Shown here: positions 23,789-31,892 of the stretch, piece by piece
How positions within the stretch are numbered: position 1 is the first letter of the stretch
Layout: each line of letters opens with the position of its first letter
Assembly (NCBI GenBank): GCA_963169915.1
Contig: CAUJEM010000152.1
Span: 1-36,210, forward strand
DNA: 36,210 nucleotides
Reading direction: 5' to 3'
Source of the DNA: Myxococcota bacterium
GTDB taxonomy: Bacteria > Myxococcota_A > Polyangia > Polyangiales > Polyangiaceae
Made by a program: the position numbers and the translations under genes
The notes under the pieces: generated by a model
Told to the model about the DNA's origin: nothing
Databases searched by the model: none
The model's input: only the letters and a program-made list of their open reading frames with translations

Positions 23789-25792
23789 ATGAGCAAGGGC
23801 TTGACCTGGGGTGCGGTGGTGGTGGCCTTCGCGGTGACCGCCTGCGGCGGCAACGGCCGTGGCATCGGAGGGGTGGACGGCGGCGGCGATGGCAGCGCCG
23901 GAGAGTCTGGCGCCGCAGGCGCCGGGGGCAGCGCCGGCACGGCGGGCGCTGGCGCCGCGGCAGGGACGGGCGGCTCCGGCGGCGCGACGCAGGGCTGCAC
24001 CAACTCCCGCGACTGCGACGCCGCCACGGGCCGTGGGGTCTGTGACCCCAGCACGGGCCTGTGCGTCGCGTGCCTGGACGTCCCGGACTGTCCGCCGAGC
24101 CACGACTGCACCGCCCACGCCTGCGTGCCCTACCAGAGCTGCGCCAACTCGCGCGACTGCACGCCAGGCACCGTGTGCGACACCGCGCGCGGCCGCTGCG
24201 TGCAGTGCGTGGACAGCCCGGACTGCGGGGACGAGCAGCGTTGCGTCGGCAACGTCTGCCGCGCCGCCTGCGTCTCCGACCGTCAGTGCCTGGACGCCGG
24301 CCTGCTCTGCGACAAGGCCGGCGGCTACTGCGTCACCTGCGTCGGCTCCACGGACTGTCAGCCCCAGGACTACTGCGACCAGGGCGACTGCAAGCCGGAC
24401 GTGTGCGCGGCCGGCACCGAGCGCTGCGCGAGCGGCGCGGTGGAGGTCTGCGCCGCGGATGGCAGCGGCTACACCCGCCGCCAGAGCTGCGGCGCTCGGC
24501 AGAGCTGCGTCGCGAGCGCGGGCACCGCCTACTGCGCAGACTGGGCGTGCACCCCGGACGTCATCACCTGCAACCCCACCACGGAGGTGCTCAGCCAGTG
24601 CTCGAGCGACGGCCTGGACCTCGTCACGCTCGAGGCCTGCGCGGCCACGGGCCAGGTGTGCGTCGGCGGGGAGTGCAAGCCGCGCGTGTGCACGCCGAGC
24701 GCGCGCTTCTGCGAGAACGGCGCCATCCGCACCTGCTCGGCCAAGGGCGACACCAGCACCCTGCTCAGCGTCTGCAAGGCCACGGAGTACTGCGATGACA
24801 GCACCACGCCGGTGAGCTGCCGCGCCCTGCTCTGCACGCCCAGCCAGCCCACCTGCGACGGCAACCTGCGCACCACCTGCAACGCCAGCGGCACGGGGTA
24901 CACCGGGCCCAAGACGGACTGCGGCTCTCAGCTCTGCCTCGACGGCGCCTGCCAGAGCCTGCTGTGCGCGCCGAACCGCGTCTACTGCGACGGCAACGAA
25001 GTCTGGGCGTGCTCGAGCGATGGCCTCACCAGCGCTCGGCAGCGCGTCTGCGGCGCCTCGGAGTACTGCGCCGAGAGCGGCGCGACGGCGAGCTGCGTGC
25101 CGCGGGTGTGCACCCCCAACCAACCCACCTGCGACGGCAACGCTAGCACCACCTGCAACGCGGAGGGCTCGGGCTACACCGGACCCAAGGTGGACTGCGG
25201 CACGCAGAGCTGCGTCGCTGGGAGCTGCACGAGCAGCCTGTTCGTGGAGGACTTCGAGTACGGCAACTTCGCCCGTTGGAGCCTGCTCACGGGCACCTAC
25301 GCCTCGCGCACGGTCATCTCCACCGGCGGCGGCGCAGAGCAGAGCTCCTATTACCTCCGCCTCGTCCGCCCCGCCTCGGGCACCGGGAGCTTCGATGACG
25401 GGCTCGGCCACGTCTTCTCCACCCCCATCAAGCCAAGGAGCGTCAGCTTCTGGATGCGCGCCAACGCCACCGACAAGTTCGGCGGCTGCGTCTCCTTGTT
25501 CGGCGACGCCACCGGCCTGAGCGACGTCTTCTGGGTCTACTTCTCCACGAGCGGCACCTTCTCCACCCGTCCGTCGCTCAGCCCCGCCGCCACCTACGTC
25601 GCCAACCGCTGGTACCACTGGGAGCTGCGCAACCTCGACTGGACCACGGGCACCTTCGACGTGTACCTGGATGGCACGCTGCGCCTCTCCCAGGGCAGGG
25701 TCGGCGCTGGGGTGCAGTCGCTCCAGAGCATCATGCTGTCCAGCTACGACACGTCCTCCACCGGAGATTTCGATCAATTCGACCTCCGCTGA
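23789..25792 (+). CDS. Cys-rich surface lipoprotein with C-terminal LamG-like domain
   Basis: A 667-aa protein. The signal peptide ends at FAVTACGG (Cys 19). A Gly/Ala/Ser-rich linker (20-68) is followed by about 420 residues of Cys-rich repeats: first CTNSRDC- and VCDTARGRCVQC-type units, then longer units with QPTCDGN, RTTCNASGTGYTGPKTDC and AEYC/SEYC motifs. The C-terminal 190 residues (from LFVEDFEYGNFARWSL) form a beta-sandwich resembling LamG/concanavalin A-like lectins (SVSFWMRANA, GTFDVYLDGTLRLSQG). This layout is typical of myxobacterial extracellular adhesin- or binding-type proteins. It probably sits on the outer membrane surface. The ligand is unknown. Confidence 0.88.
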   Translation: MSKGLTWGAVVVAFAVTACGGNGRGIGGVDGGGDGSAGESGAAGAGGSAGTAGAGAAAGTGGSGGATQGCTNSRDCDAATGRGVCDPSTGLCVACLDVPDCPPSHDCTAHACVPYQSCANSRDCTPGTVCDTARGRCVQCVDSPDCGDEQRCVGNVCRAACVSDRQCLDAGLLCDKAGGYCVTCVGSTDCQPQDYCDQGDCKPDVCAAGTERCASGAVEVCAADGSGYTRRQSCGARQSCVASAGTAYCADWACTPDVITCNPTTEVLSQCSSDGLDLVTLEACAATGQVCVGGECKPRVCTPSARFCENGAIRTCSAKGDTSTLLSVCKATEYCDDSTTPVSCRALLCTPSQPTCDGNLRTTCNASGTGYTGPKTDCGSQLCLDGACQSLLCAPNRVYCDGNEVWACSSDGLTSARQRVCGASEYCAESGATASCVPRVCTPNQPTCDGNASTTCNAEGSGYTGPKVDCGTQSCVAGSCTSSLFVEDFEYGNFARWSLLTGTYASRTVISTGGGAEQSSYYLRLVRPASGTGSFDDGLGHVFSTPIKPRSVSFWMRANATDKFGGCVSLFGDATGLSDVFWVYFSTSGTFSTRPSLSPAATYVANRWYHWELRNLDWTTGTFDVYLDGTLRLSQGRVGAGVQSLQSIMLSSYDTSSTGDFDQFDLR

Positions 25793-25822
25793 GGCCCGTC
25801 GCGCGCGGCCCGGAGGCGATGC

Positions 25823-25828
25823 TAAGCT
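25823..25828 (+). promoter_or_regulatory. GCTA-type -10-like element before the LEA14-like gene
   Basis: TAAGCT (in GCTAAGCT) ends 10 nt upstream of the ATG at 25839. No -35 consensus is visible. Confidence 0.3.
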
Positions 25829-25838
25829 CGGAGCGCCC

Positions 25839-26357
25839 ATGAACCTCCGCCCGTTCTGCCTGGCCCTCGGTCTCTCGGCGGCGCTGCTCGGCACCGGCTG
25901 CGTCAGCAAGCCCAGCATGGAGCTGCACCACGCCCAGGTGAGCGGCGTCACCATCCCTGGGCTCCTGCCGCCGAGGGTCAGCATCCAAATGACGGTGTAC
26001 CTCAGCGTGTACAACCCCAACCGCTACGACGTGGCCGTGCGCGCCGTCCGCGGTCAGACGCTCATCGGGGACCGCTACACGGTGCCGGTCTACTTCACCG
26101 CTCCGGGCAGCGGCGCCTGGTTGCCGGCCAAACAGAAGACGCTCATGGCGGTGCCCGTGGAGCTGCCGCTGGAGGTCTGCGTCGGGGTGCTCGGCCAGTC
26201 CTTCTTCAACGCGCAGATCCCCTACCGCTTCCAGGGCAAGGCGGACGTCACGGCCACCAGCAGCCTCCGGCTGGAGAAGGACGACTACTCCGTCAACGAG
26301 GCCGGCAGCATCCCGCGCGACCAGATCGCGCAGGCCATGCGCTCCATCGGCCGCTGA
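25839..26357 (+). CDS. LEA14-like lipoprotein
   Basis: A 172-aa protein. The signal peptide LALGLSAALLGTGC has a good lipobox (Cys about 21). The mature domain reads as an LEA type-2 (water-stress, immunoglobulin-like) fold: VSIQMTVYLSVYNPNRYDVA (the NPN-type motif), RAVRGQTLIGDRYTVPVYF and PAKQKTLMAVPVELPLEV. This fold is common in periplasmic lipoproteins of unknown function. A TAAGCT element ends 10 nt before the ATG. The gene may be transcribed independently of the Cys-rich lipoprotein upstream. Confidence 0.82.
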   Translation: MNLRPFCLALGLSAALLGTGCVSKPSMELHHAQVSGVTIPGLLPPRVSIQMTVYLSVYNPNRYDVAVRAVRGQTLIGDRYTVPVYFTAPGSGAWLPAKQKTLMAVPVELPLEVCVGVLGQSFFNAQIPYRFQGKADVTATSSLRLEKDDYSVNEAGSIPRDQIAQAMRSIGR

Positions 26358-26431
26358 GGCGCACCGGGCCTCGGGGCGCCCCTCGGCACGGCGGCTCCCC
26401 ACGCGCCGCGTGATCTTCTCCCCACTTCCGC

Positions 26432-26437
26432 TAGGCT
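26432..26437 (+). promoter_or_regulatory. GCTA-type -10-like element upstream of tRNA-Ser
   Basis: TAGGCT lies 61 nt before the mature tRNA 5' end, within CGCTAGGCTGCG. Placement suits a tRNA promoter with a leader of about 55 nt. Confidence 0.3.
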
Positions 26438-26498
26438 GCGCGCTGCCGAGGCCCAGGCGGCTCCGGCGCCGGTCCGGGTGGCACCCGCCCCCGCTCCC

Positions 26499-26585
26499 GG
26501 AGGAGTGGCCGAGCGGTCTAAGGCAGCGGTTTTGAAAACCGCCGTAGCGGTAACGCTACCAGGGGTTCGAATCCCTTCTCCTCCG
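26499..26585 (+). tRNA. tRNA-Ser (anticodon UGA)
   Basis: An 87-nt cloverleaf. The acceptor stem GGAGGAG (26499-26505) pairs with CTCCTCC (26578-26584), with discriminator G26585. The anticodon stem GCGGT/ACCGC encloses loop TTTGAAA with anticodon TGA. The long variable arm GTAGCGGTAACGCTACC is characteristic of serine tRNAs. The T-loop TTCGAAT is closed by AGGGG/CCCTT. The 3' end continues CCG, so the final A of CCA is not encoded. A mobile/defence region begins about 1 kb downstream, so the gene is a possible integration landmark. Confidence 0.97.
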
Positions 26586-26874
26586 CCGAGTTTTTCCGAG
26601 ACCTCCAGGGTCCGAGAGAGGCCGGCCGTGAGGCTTCGGAGGGACCTGCCGACGGTTCGTTCGACGACTCACGTCCACCACGGTGGAGGGTGACGACCAG
26701 GAGGTCCACTTCGTTGGCCGGCGTGCCGGCGAGGATGGGCTCGTCGCCCCCGAGCTTCGCCAGCTCGGGCATGGCCCGGGCATGGCGGCGTCAGGGTCAC
26801 ATGCTCATGCGATATCGGCGCTCTCCGCTCGGGTGGTACGTTCGTCGTGAATGGCCAACTTCTCAGGAGGGATC

Positions 26875-27582
26875 ATGCGATACTGCGCGTTCGTGGCGAT
26901 GGTCTTGTTTGCAACGAGCGGGTGCTCGTCGAGCGACGGGTCGGGGGAAGCGGGGACGGGTGGTGGGGCAGGCACCGGAGCGGGTGGTGGGGCAGGCACC
27001 GGAGCAGGTGGCGGGGTCAGTTCTGCGCCTCCCGTGCCGACCGCCGGGCCGGGCGAGATCGTGGTGACGATTCGCTACCACGATCAGGACACGACCTCTC
27101 GCTGCACCACGGCCGGAGAGAACACGGGGTTGGCGTCCTACAGGACGGGCGACATGCCCACGCCGGACGGCACGACAACGATGGCCACCCTCTACGTGCG
27201 CTGCGCCGGGACGGCCACCGATGCCAAGACCTACCAGGACCTCCTGTTGGCGTTTTCGCGCAAAGCGCTCCCGACCGGCTCGTACACCTGGAGCATGCCG
27301 GAGGGGAAGGTGGACGACAGCCTCGCGTACGGCGAAGCCAATCTCGTGCAGGTCACGCTGCACGAGGACGGTAACGGGATGCAGGACTCCTTCAACGGAA
27401 ACGCCGGGCACATCACCTCGGGGACGCTGAACCTCGACGCCACGGGGGACGGCGGAAACATCCGCGGCACGGCCACCATGTCCTGGCCCCGCAGCAACGT
27501 CATGGAGGGTGGCGCCGTGAATCGCTCGGAGGAGCGCGCCGGGAGCGCGTCGCTCGCGTTCGACTGGCCGCCGAAGCCGTAG
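26875..27582 (+). CDS. Putative lipoprotein with Gly/Thr-rich linker
   Basis: A 235-aa protein. The ATG at 26875 has a perfect Shine-Dalgarno, AGGAGG (26865-26870), four bases upstream, the strongest in the window, so the in-frame ATG at 26851 is rejected. [17 protein letters not shown] is a lipoprotein signal (Cys 17). A GAGTGGG-type linker (about 20-55) contains a short tandem repeat (GAGGGAGTGAGGG). The mature domain reads as a beta-rich fold ([51 protein letters not shown]). The family was not recognised. The gene ends directly against an inverted transposase remnant, which suggests its right flank was rearranged. Confidence 0.82.
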   Translation: MRYCAFVAMVLFATSGCSSSDGSGEAGTGGGAGTGAGGGAGTGAGGGVSSAPPVPTAGPGEIVVTIRYHDQDTTSRCTTAGENTGLASYRTGDMPTPDGTTTMATLYVRCAGTATDAKTYQDLLLAFSRKALPTGSYTWSMPEGKVDDSLAYGEANLVQVTLHEDGNGMQDSFNGNAGHITSGTLNLDATGDGGNIRGTATMSWPRSNVMEGGAVNRSEERAGSASLAFDWPPKP

Positions 27583-27599
27583 GCGAGCGTTCGTCAGAC

Positions 27600-27756
27600 C
27601 GCGTCGCTCCTCCGTCGTCAGCACGTCCTGCCGTTCGCCGACGTCCGCCTCGGCGCGGCGAACCCACGCCCGGCGCGACGTCTCCGTCAGGTCCAGCTCG
27701 TCGGCGACCTCGGGGATGCTCTCGCCGCCCTTCACCGGGCGCACCGCCGCGCTCAT
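27600..27756 (-). pseudogene. IS3-type transposase OrfA remnant
   Basis: The minus-strand reading begins [20 protein letters not shown] and continues [17 protein letters not shown] and LTTEERR. This matches the helix-turn-helix start of IS3-family OrfA (pattern AVRLV.EGG.SI.EVA..LDLTE..LR.WVRQAE.D.G...LTTEER). The usual N-terminal KRRRY.AEFK block is missing, with TGA two codons upstream of ATG 27756. Homology stops about 20 bases from the adjacent lipoprotein gene. It is a truncated, inactive relic of an insertion sequence. Confidence 0.75.
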
Positions 27757-27911
27757 CGCTCAGCGGTCCTCCTCGCTGTCACTCTGGCGCGGCGCGCGCG
27801 ATACCCCCGTTCCGATCAGGGCGTGGCCCCTCGAGACGCAGCCCTCGTCGTCGCGCGAGACGAGCCCGTGGCCAATCTGTACTCGCGCCGAGTGAACCTC
27901 AGGAGAATCGA

Positions 27912-28151
27912 GTGGAAGCCGTCGCGGGGCTCGTGGAAGCAGACAAGGGCGTGGTCGCGGCGCGGCCGTTTCGAGGGCCGCATCACTCGGTGAGCGAGGC
28001 GGGGCTCGTGGGCGGTGCCGACGTGCGGCGGCCCGGTGAGGTCAGCCTCGCGCATCACGGCGTGCTCTTCCTCGACGAGCTGGCGGAGTTCCGGCGCGGC
28101 GCGCTGCAGGCGCTGCGGCAGCCGCTCGAGGAGGGGCGCGTGTGCATCGCT
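27912..28151 (+). pseudogene. ComM (YifB, Mg-chelatase-like AAA) internal fragment
   Basis: The frame from GTG 27912 (with AGGAG upstream) reads [19 protein letters not shown], then [33 protein letters not shown] and [18 protein letters not shown]. This is the central ComM region carrying the Walker B motif (LFLDEL). The Walker A part and everything after the arginine-finger region are absent. It is cut exactly where an inverted GroEL-like fragment begins (28150). It encodes no complete protein. A full comM is presumably elsewhere. Confidence 0.8.
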
Positions 28152-28230
28152 CCGTGGCCGCGCCGACCTTGATCACGGCGACGCCGCCCACGAGCTTGGC
28201 CAGGCGCTCCTGGGGCTTCTCGCGGTCGTA
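28150..28230 (-). pseudogene. GroEL internal fragment, inverted relative to the ComM piece
   Basis: On the minus strand bases 28230-28150 read [18 protein letters not shown] followed by VIKVGAATE, almost identical to the conserved GroEL apical/intermediate segment DYDREKLQERLAKL with [13 protein letters not shown]. Only 27 codons are left. The fragment abuts the ComM piece within a base or two, giving a head-to-head junction of two housekeeping-gene scraps. It is not functional by itself. Confidence 0.8.
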
Positions 28231-28401
28231 GGGGGATGCCCACCCTCGCGTCGGCTTCGCCTCCGCGGTCCCTCCCTCATCCGGCGCCCCCTTGCATCCC
28301 AACCCCACCCGTCGCACCTTCCAGGTGCCCAGCTCACGCCCGCGGTTTGTGTTCATCAACCACTGAGACGGGCGAGCTGGGCGCTGAATTCATGCCCGAG
28401 C

Positions 28402-28689
28402 CGCGATCACGAGGAAATTTTCCGCCGCATGAAGGCTCCCGATGGAGCGAAATCTAGGATGAAGATGGTCCGCCATCAGGGGGGGCATTCGATCGCCGTC
28501 TTCGATCCCGAGCGCTGGGCGAAGAAGGAGCTACAGGCCAGGGTGTACAACCTCATCGCAGAGGACCGCGCGCACTTTGTCGTCCCGGCGGACTACTCGG
28601 ACGGAAGCCAGCTCGACATCACCGTCAAGGGCGTACTCGGCCGGATCGCGCGTGACGAGGCCGGGTATCGAGGCGGGGGAACAGCGTGA
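28402..28689 (+). pseudogene. C-terminal fragment of a HAD-type hydrolase
   Basis: The plus frame reads DHEEIFRRMKAPDGAKSRMK, then MVRHQGGHSIAVFDPERW, DRAHFVVPADYSDGSQLD and ITVKGVLGRIARDEAGYRGG. The block from HQGGHSIAVFDP to VPADY..GS.LD..VK..L matches the C-terminal end of a class of HAD phosphatases. The catalytic N-terminal half (DxDGT) is absent, and the frame upstream contains no related sequence. ATG 28429 could serve as a start for 86 residues. Its stop overlaps the GTG of the next gene (GTGA, 28686-28689), so if translated it could couple to the nuclease gene. Confidence 0.65.
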
Positions 28690-29945
28690 CGGCGAAGCGA
28701 CCGAAGAAGGCCGTGCCAACGGCGACCAAGAAGGTCGCAGCGCGGAGACAATCGAACGCCCTCGCAAAGGCGAGCGACTTCGCCGCGCTCGTCGAGCGCG
28801 TGGTCGCGATCGTCGAGGAGGCGCGCTCGCGGGTCGTGCGCACCGTCAACAGCGAGATGGTGCTCTCGAACTGGCACATCGGCCGCGAGATCGTCGAGTA
28901 CGTGCAGCGTGGGGAAGAGCGCGCCGCGTATGGCGAGGAGGTCATCGAGGACCTGTCGCGGCAGCTTGGGGAACGGGTCGGCCGTGGGTACTCGGCGAGG
29001 AACCTCTGGCACTTCCGCGATTTCTTCCTGACGTACCGCGATCGGCCTCCTTTGATCCGAGCAGACGGATTCCGCACAAGCCTTGTGCAGAATTCGAAGT
29101 CACTCGAGGCCGCCAAGATTCTGCACGAGGCTGGTGCAGAATTCGCGCTGGGCTTCTCGAACCGGCTCGCGTGGTCGCACTACCGGGCGCTGCTCAAGGT
29201 GCCCGATCCGGCGGCCCGCGCCTTCTACGAGATCGAAGCCGAACGTGAGAACTGGTCGGTGCCGCACCTCGAGCGCCAGATCTTCTCGGCGCTGCATCTT
29301 CGTCTCCTCAAGAGCGGCAACAAGGAAGGAGTGATGGAGCTGGCCCGCAAGGGGCAGACCGTCGAGCGCCCGAGCGATCTGATCAAGTCGCCGCTCATCC
29401 TCGACTTCCTCGGGCTCGCGGACCGCCATGGGTATCGCGAGAGCGATCTCGAGACGGCCATCATCAACAAGCTCTCGCAGTTCCTCCTGGAGTTGGGCAA
29501 GGGCTTCGCCTTCGTCGCGCGCCAGAAGCGCATCACGTTCGACGACGACCACCTCTTTATCGACCTCGTCTTCTACAACATTCTGCTCAAGTGCTACCTG
29601 CTGATCGACCTCAAAATCGGCAAGCTCTCGCACCAAGACGTGGGGCAGATGGACAGCTACGTGCGCATCTTCGACGCGCACGAGCGCGCGCCCGGGGACG
29701 GGCCAACCATCGGCCTCATCCTCTGCGCAGAGGAGAACCACACCATCGCGCGCTACTCGGTACTCGCCGAGCACAAGCAGCTCTTCGCGGCGAAGTACTT
29801 GACGTACCTGCCGACCGAGGAAGAGCTGCGACGCGAGCTCGAACGAGACCGTCGCCTCGCGGAGGCTATCGTCGAGGAGGCGCCGCGCAAGGAGAAGGCG
29901 ACGAAGTCAAAACGGACGCTGCGAGCCAAGGGGCGCAAGAAGTGA
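28686..29945 (+). CDS. DUF1016/YhcG-family PDDEXK nuclease
   Basis: A 419-aa protein from GTG 28686. A basic N-terminus (1-25) precedes the DUF1016 N-terminal helical domain: VNSEMVLSNWHIGREIVEYV, RGYSARNLWHFRDFFLTY and LAWSHYRALLKV. The C-terminal nuclease domain (about 230-365) carries E256 (DLETAI), D293 in LFIDLVFYN and the D308-x-K310 pair in LLIDLKIG, followed by GQMDSYV. These fit the PDDEXK fold with Asp where Glu is more usual in (D/E)xK. The family is frequent in defence islands and toxin-like loci. Residues 128-155, between the domains, contain short repeated motifs. The tail is Lys/Arg-rich. The stop overlaps the HNH gene start. Confidence 0.92.
   Translation: MTAKRPKKAVPTATKKVAARRQSNALAKASDFAALVERVVAIVEEARSRVVRTVNSEMVLSNWHIGREIVEYVQRGEERAAYGEEVIEDLSRQLGERVGRGYSARNLWHFRDFFLTYRDRPPLIRADGFRTSLVQNSKSLEAAKILHEAGAEFALGFSNRLAWSHYRALLKVPDPAARAFYEIEAERENWSVPHLERQIFSALHLRLLKSGNKEGVMELARKGQTVERPSDLIKSPLILDFLGLADRHGYRESDLETAIINKLSQFLLELGKGFAFVARQKRITFDDDHLFIDLVFYNILLKCYLLIDLKIGKLSHQDVGQMDSYVRIFDAHERAPGDGPTIGLILCAEENHTIARYSVLAEHKQLFAAKYLTYLPTEEELRRELERDRRLAEAIVEEAPRKEKATKSKRTLRAKGRKK
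29074..29145. repeat. Palindromes and direct repeats in the DUF1016 interdomain linker
   Basis: GCACAAG-C-CTTGTGC (29074-29088) is a perfect palindrome. GTGCAGAATTCG occurs at 29085-29096 and 29134-29145. ATTCTGCAC (29118-29126) is inverted to GTGCAGAAT (29134-29142). All lie in the variable linker and preserve the reading frame. Confidence 0.75.
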
Positions 29946-30718
29946 CAACGTCGCTCTCGCCCATCCTCGTCTCGCGCCTCGAGAAGGCGGCAGCGGACAA
30001 CGGCTTCGACCAGGTCCTCGAGCCCGAAGGCTCCTTTCTCGTCGTCGCGAGCACCCAGTGCTCGCTGCGCGTGTGGCTTGGAGCGTTCGGCGACGCCGTC
30101 TTCCTCGCCGCATTCTCGCAGCAGAACGTCACCCGCGCGCTCGGTGAGTACGGCACGCCGATGGTTGCCCCGATGCCGAAGGGCGCTGCGGGCGGGCGCG
30201 CCGTGCCCGACGTGCCTGCGCTGCACCGGCTGCTTCGGCGCGCCTTCCAGCTCTCGAAGGCGCTGCCAAACGGGCTCCTTCACACGTTCGAGAAGAAGGT
30301 CGCCGCGCTCCCGAAGACGACGGAGGCAGAGCGGCTCGTCGTCCAGCGCGTCGGGCAGGACCTCTTTCGCGACGGGCTCCTCGACTTTTGGGAAGGGCGG
30401 TGCGCGGTGACCGGGCTCGCGGTGCCTGCGCTCCTGCGCGCGAGCCACATCAAGCCGTGGGCCGACTGCGAGACCGACGCGGAACGGCTCGACGTCTACA
30501 ACGGCCTCCTGCTCGCGCCCCACCTCGACGCCGCGTTCGACCGGGGCTTCATCACGGTGCGGGACGACGGCGCCATCGTCGTCAGCGACGCCCTCGACTC
30601 CGACGCCCGCGCGGTGCTCGGCCTCGACGTGCCGCTGCGTGTGCGTGCGCTGCACGACGGGCACAGAGCGTACTTGCCGTGGCACCGCGAACGTGTGTTC
30701 GCAGGGGGCTCGAAATGA
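29942..30718 (+). CDS. HNH endonuclease
   Basis: A 258-aa protein. The GTG start overlaps the DUF1016 stop (GTGA, 29942-29945), indicating coupled translation. The C-terminal HNH domain (about 140-210) has RDGLLDFWEGRCAVTGLAVP with a Cys, LLRASHIKPW (H169), YNGLLLAPHLDAAFDRGFI (N187, H194) and SDA further on. This is the HNH_2-type pattern of a putative restriction endonuclease. The N-terminal 130 residues (LVSRLEKAAADNGFDQVLEP) may be a target-recognition or sensor domain. The adjacent PDDEXK nuclease and the downstream DUF262/ATPase genes support a defence role. Confidence 0.9.
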   Translation: MTTSLSPILVSRLEKAAADNGFDQVLEPEGSFLVVASTQCSLRVWLGAFGDAVFLAAFSQQNVTRALGEYGTPMVAPMPKGAAGGRAVPDVPALHRLLRRAFQLSKALPNGLLHTFEKKVAALPKTTEAERLVVQRVGQDLFRDGLLDFWEGRCAVTGLAVPALLRASHIKPWADCETDAERLDVYNGLLLAPHLDAAFDRGFITVRDDGAIVVSDALDSDARAVLGLDVPLRVRALHDGHRAYLPWHRERVFAGGSK

Positions 30719-30776
30719 CCCGGAACTTTGCTTGCGCGAACAGCGCTATCGATCGATGGAAGATGGAGACCTCGTC

Positions 30777-31892
30777 ATGATCGAACCGACCCAGAACGAA
30801 GAGCCGACCGCCGAGCAGCTCCCGCTGCCGGAGGGTGTCGAGCCGCCGACGCCCGGCGGCTGGGGCGACTATCCCATTGACGAGCTGGCGATCCGTGACG
30901 AGCCACGTACCGCCGTCGACGTCGTCCGCCGTATCGAGAAGGGGCGGTTCGTTCTCGACCCGGACTTCCAGCGCGACTTCGTATGGAGCGAGACGAAGCA
31001 AAGCCGCCTCATCGAGTCGATCCTGATGCGCATTCCGCTGCCCGTCTTCTATGTCGCGGAAGACGCCGAAGGTCGGCTCATCGTGGTGGATGGGCGACAG
31101 CGCGTTACGACCCTTGACCATTTCCTGAACGACAAGCTCACGCTCGACCTGCCGGACCGCAAAGATCTACACGGCAAGAAGTTCTCGCAGCTCGAAGCTC
31201 GCCTGCAGAATCGCGTCGAGGATTGTCAGCTTCGCTTCTACATCATCGACCATAAGGTTCCCGAGCGCGCTCGTCTCGACATCTTCGAGCGAGTCAACGG
31301 CGGCGAGGTGCTGACGCGCCAACAGATGCGCAACGCCATCTACAACGGGCCCGCAACGACGTTTTTGAAGAACGAGGCGTCCACGGAGTTGTTCCTCGAG
31401 GCCACTGGCAAGAGCCTCGACGCGAAGAAGATGCAGGACCGCGAGTTCGTGAACCGTTTCTGCTCGTTCTCTCTGCTGTCACTCGACACGTACAAGGGTG
31501 ACATGGACGACTGGCTTGCGCGCGGCTTGAAGGAAGTCGCGAAGCTGCCCGAGACCGAAAAGCAGGCCCTCAGTACGAAGTTTCGTCTCGGCCTCAAGAA
31601 CAACTTCACGGTCTTCGGTAAGCACGCGTTCCGCAAGGTGCGAACGGCCGACCAGCAGAAGAGAAGCATCATCAATGCATCCATCTTCGACGTGCTCATG
31701 GCCGAACTGGCCACACGAGACGAAGCTACCGTCACTGCGAAAGCCGATGCGCTTCGGCAGGCCTTCATGAAGCGTATGACTGACCCCGAGTTCGAGCGGG
31801 CCGTCACCTACGGCCCGAACACGCCGAAGGAGGTCCGAAAGCGCTTCGAGATCGCGGCCGCGATGATGAAGGAGGTATTCGATGCTGCGTAG
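30777..31892 (+). CDS. DUF262 (ParB/GmrS-like) protein
   Basis: A 371-aa protein from ATG 30777 (GGAG nine bases upstream; an in-frame ATG at 30756 is possible). After an acidic, Pro-rich N-terminus comes the DUF262 domain: VLDPDFQRDFVWSETKQSRL (59-78), IPLPVFYV and VDGRQRVTTLDHFL (104-117). DFQR and DGRQR are the ParB-like nucleotide-handling motifs, which in GmrS hydrolyse NTP. Further on are FERVNGGEVLTRQQMRNAIY and a helical C-terminal half. Unlike GmrSD, no DUF1524 HNH domain is fused. The 3' end overlaps the ATPase gene by 11 bases. Confidence 0.93.
   Translation: MIEPTQNEEPTAEQLPLPEGVEPPTPGGWGDYPIDELAIRDEPRTAVDVVRRIEKGRFVLDPDFQRDFVWSETKQSRLIESILMRIPLPVFYVAEDAEGRLIVVDGRQRVTTLDHFLNDKLTLDLPDRKDLHGKKFSQLEARLQNRVEDCQLRFYIIDHKVPERARLDIFERVNGGEVLTRQQMRNAIYNGPATTFLKNEASTELFLEATGKSLDAKKMQDREFVNRFCSFSLLSLDTYKGDMDDWLARGLKEVAKLPETEKQALSTKFRLGLKNNFTVFGKHAFRKVRTADQQKRSIINASIFDVLMAELATRDEATVTAKADALRQAFMKRMTDPEFERAVTYGPNTPKEVRKRFEIAAAMMKEVFDAA

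Noticed and set aside
23684..26020. Long minus-strand open frame (778 codons) opposite the Cys-rich lipoprotein
   Set aside because: Antisense shadow produced by high GC. The plus strand has a lipobox, regular Cys spacing and a LamG-like domain.
26518..26772. Minus-strand frame beginning MPELAKLGGDEPILAGTPAN
   Set aside because: The first 35 codons have plausible composition and might be a tiny gene remnant, but the frame then runs antisense through tRNA-Ser and I could not match it to a family.
28015..28689. Single 224-codon reading across the debris region
   Set aside because: Only its last 95 codons match a family (HAD tail). The first part is out of frame with the ComM fragment and antisense to the GroEL fragment, so it is not one gene.
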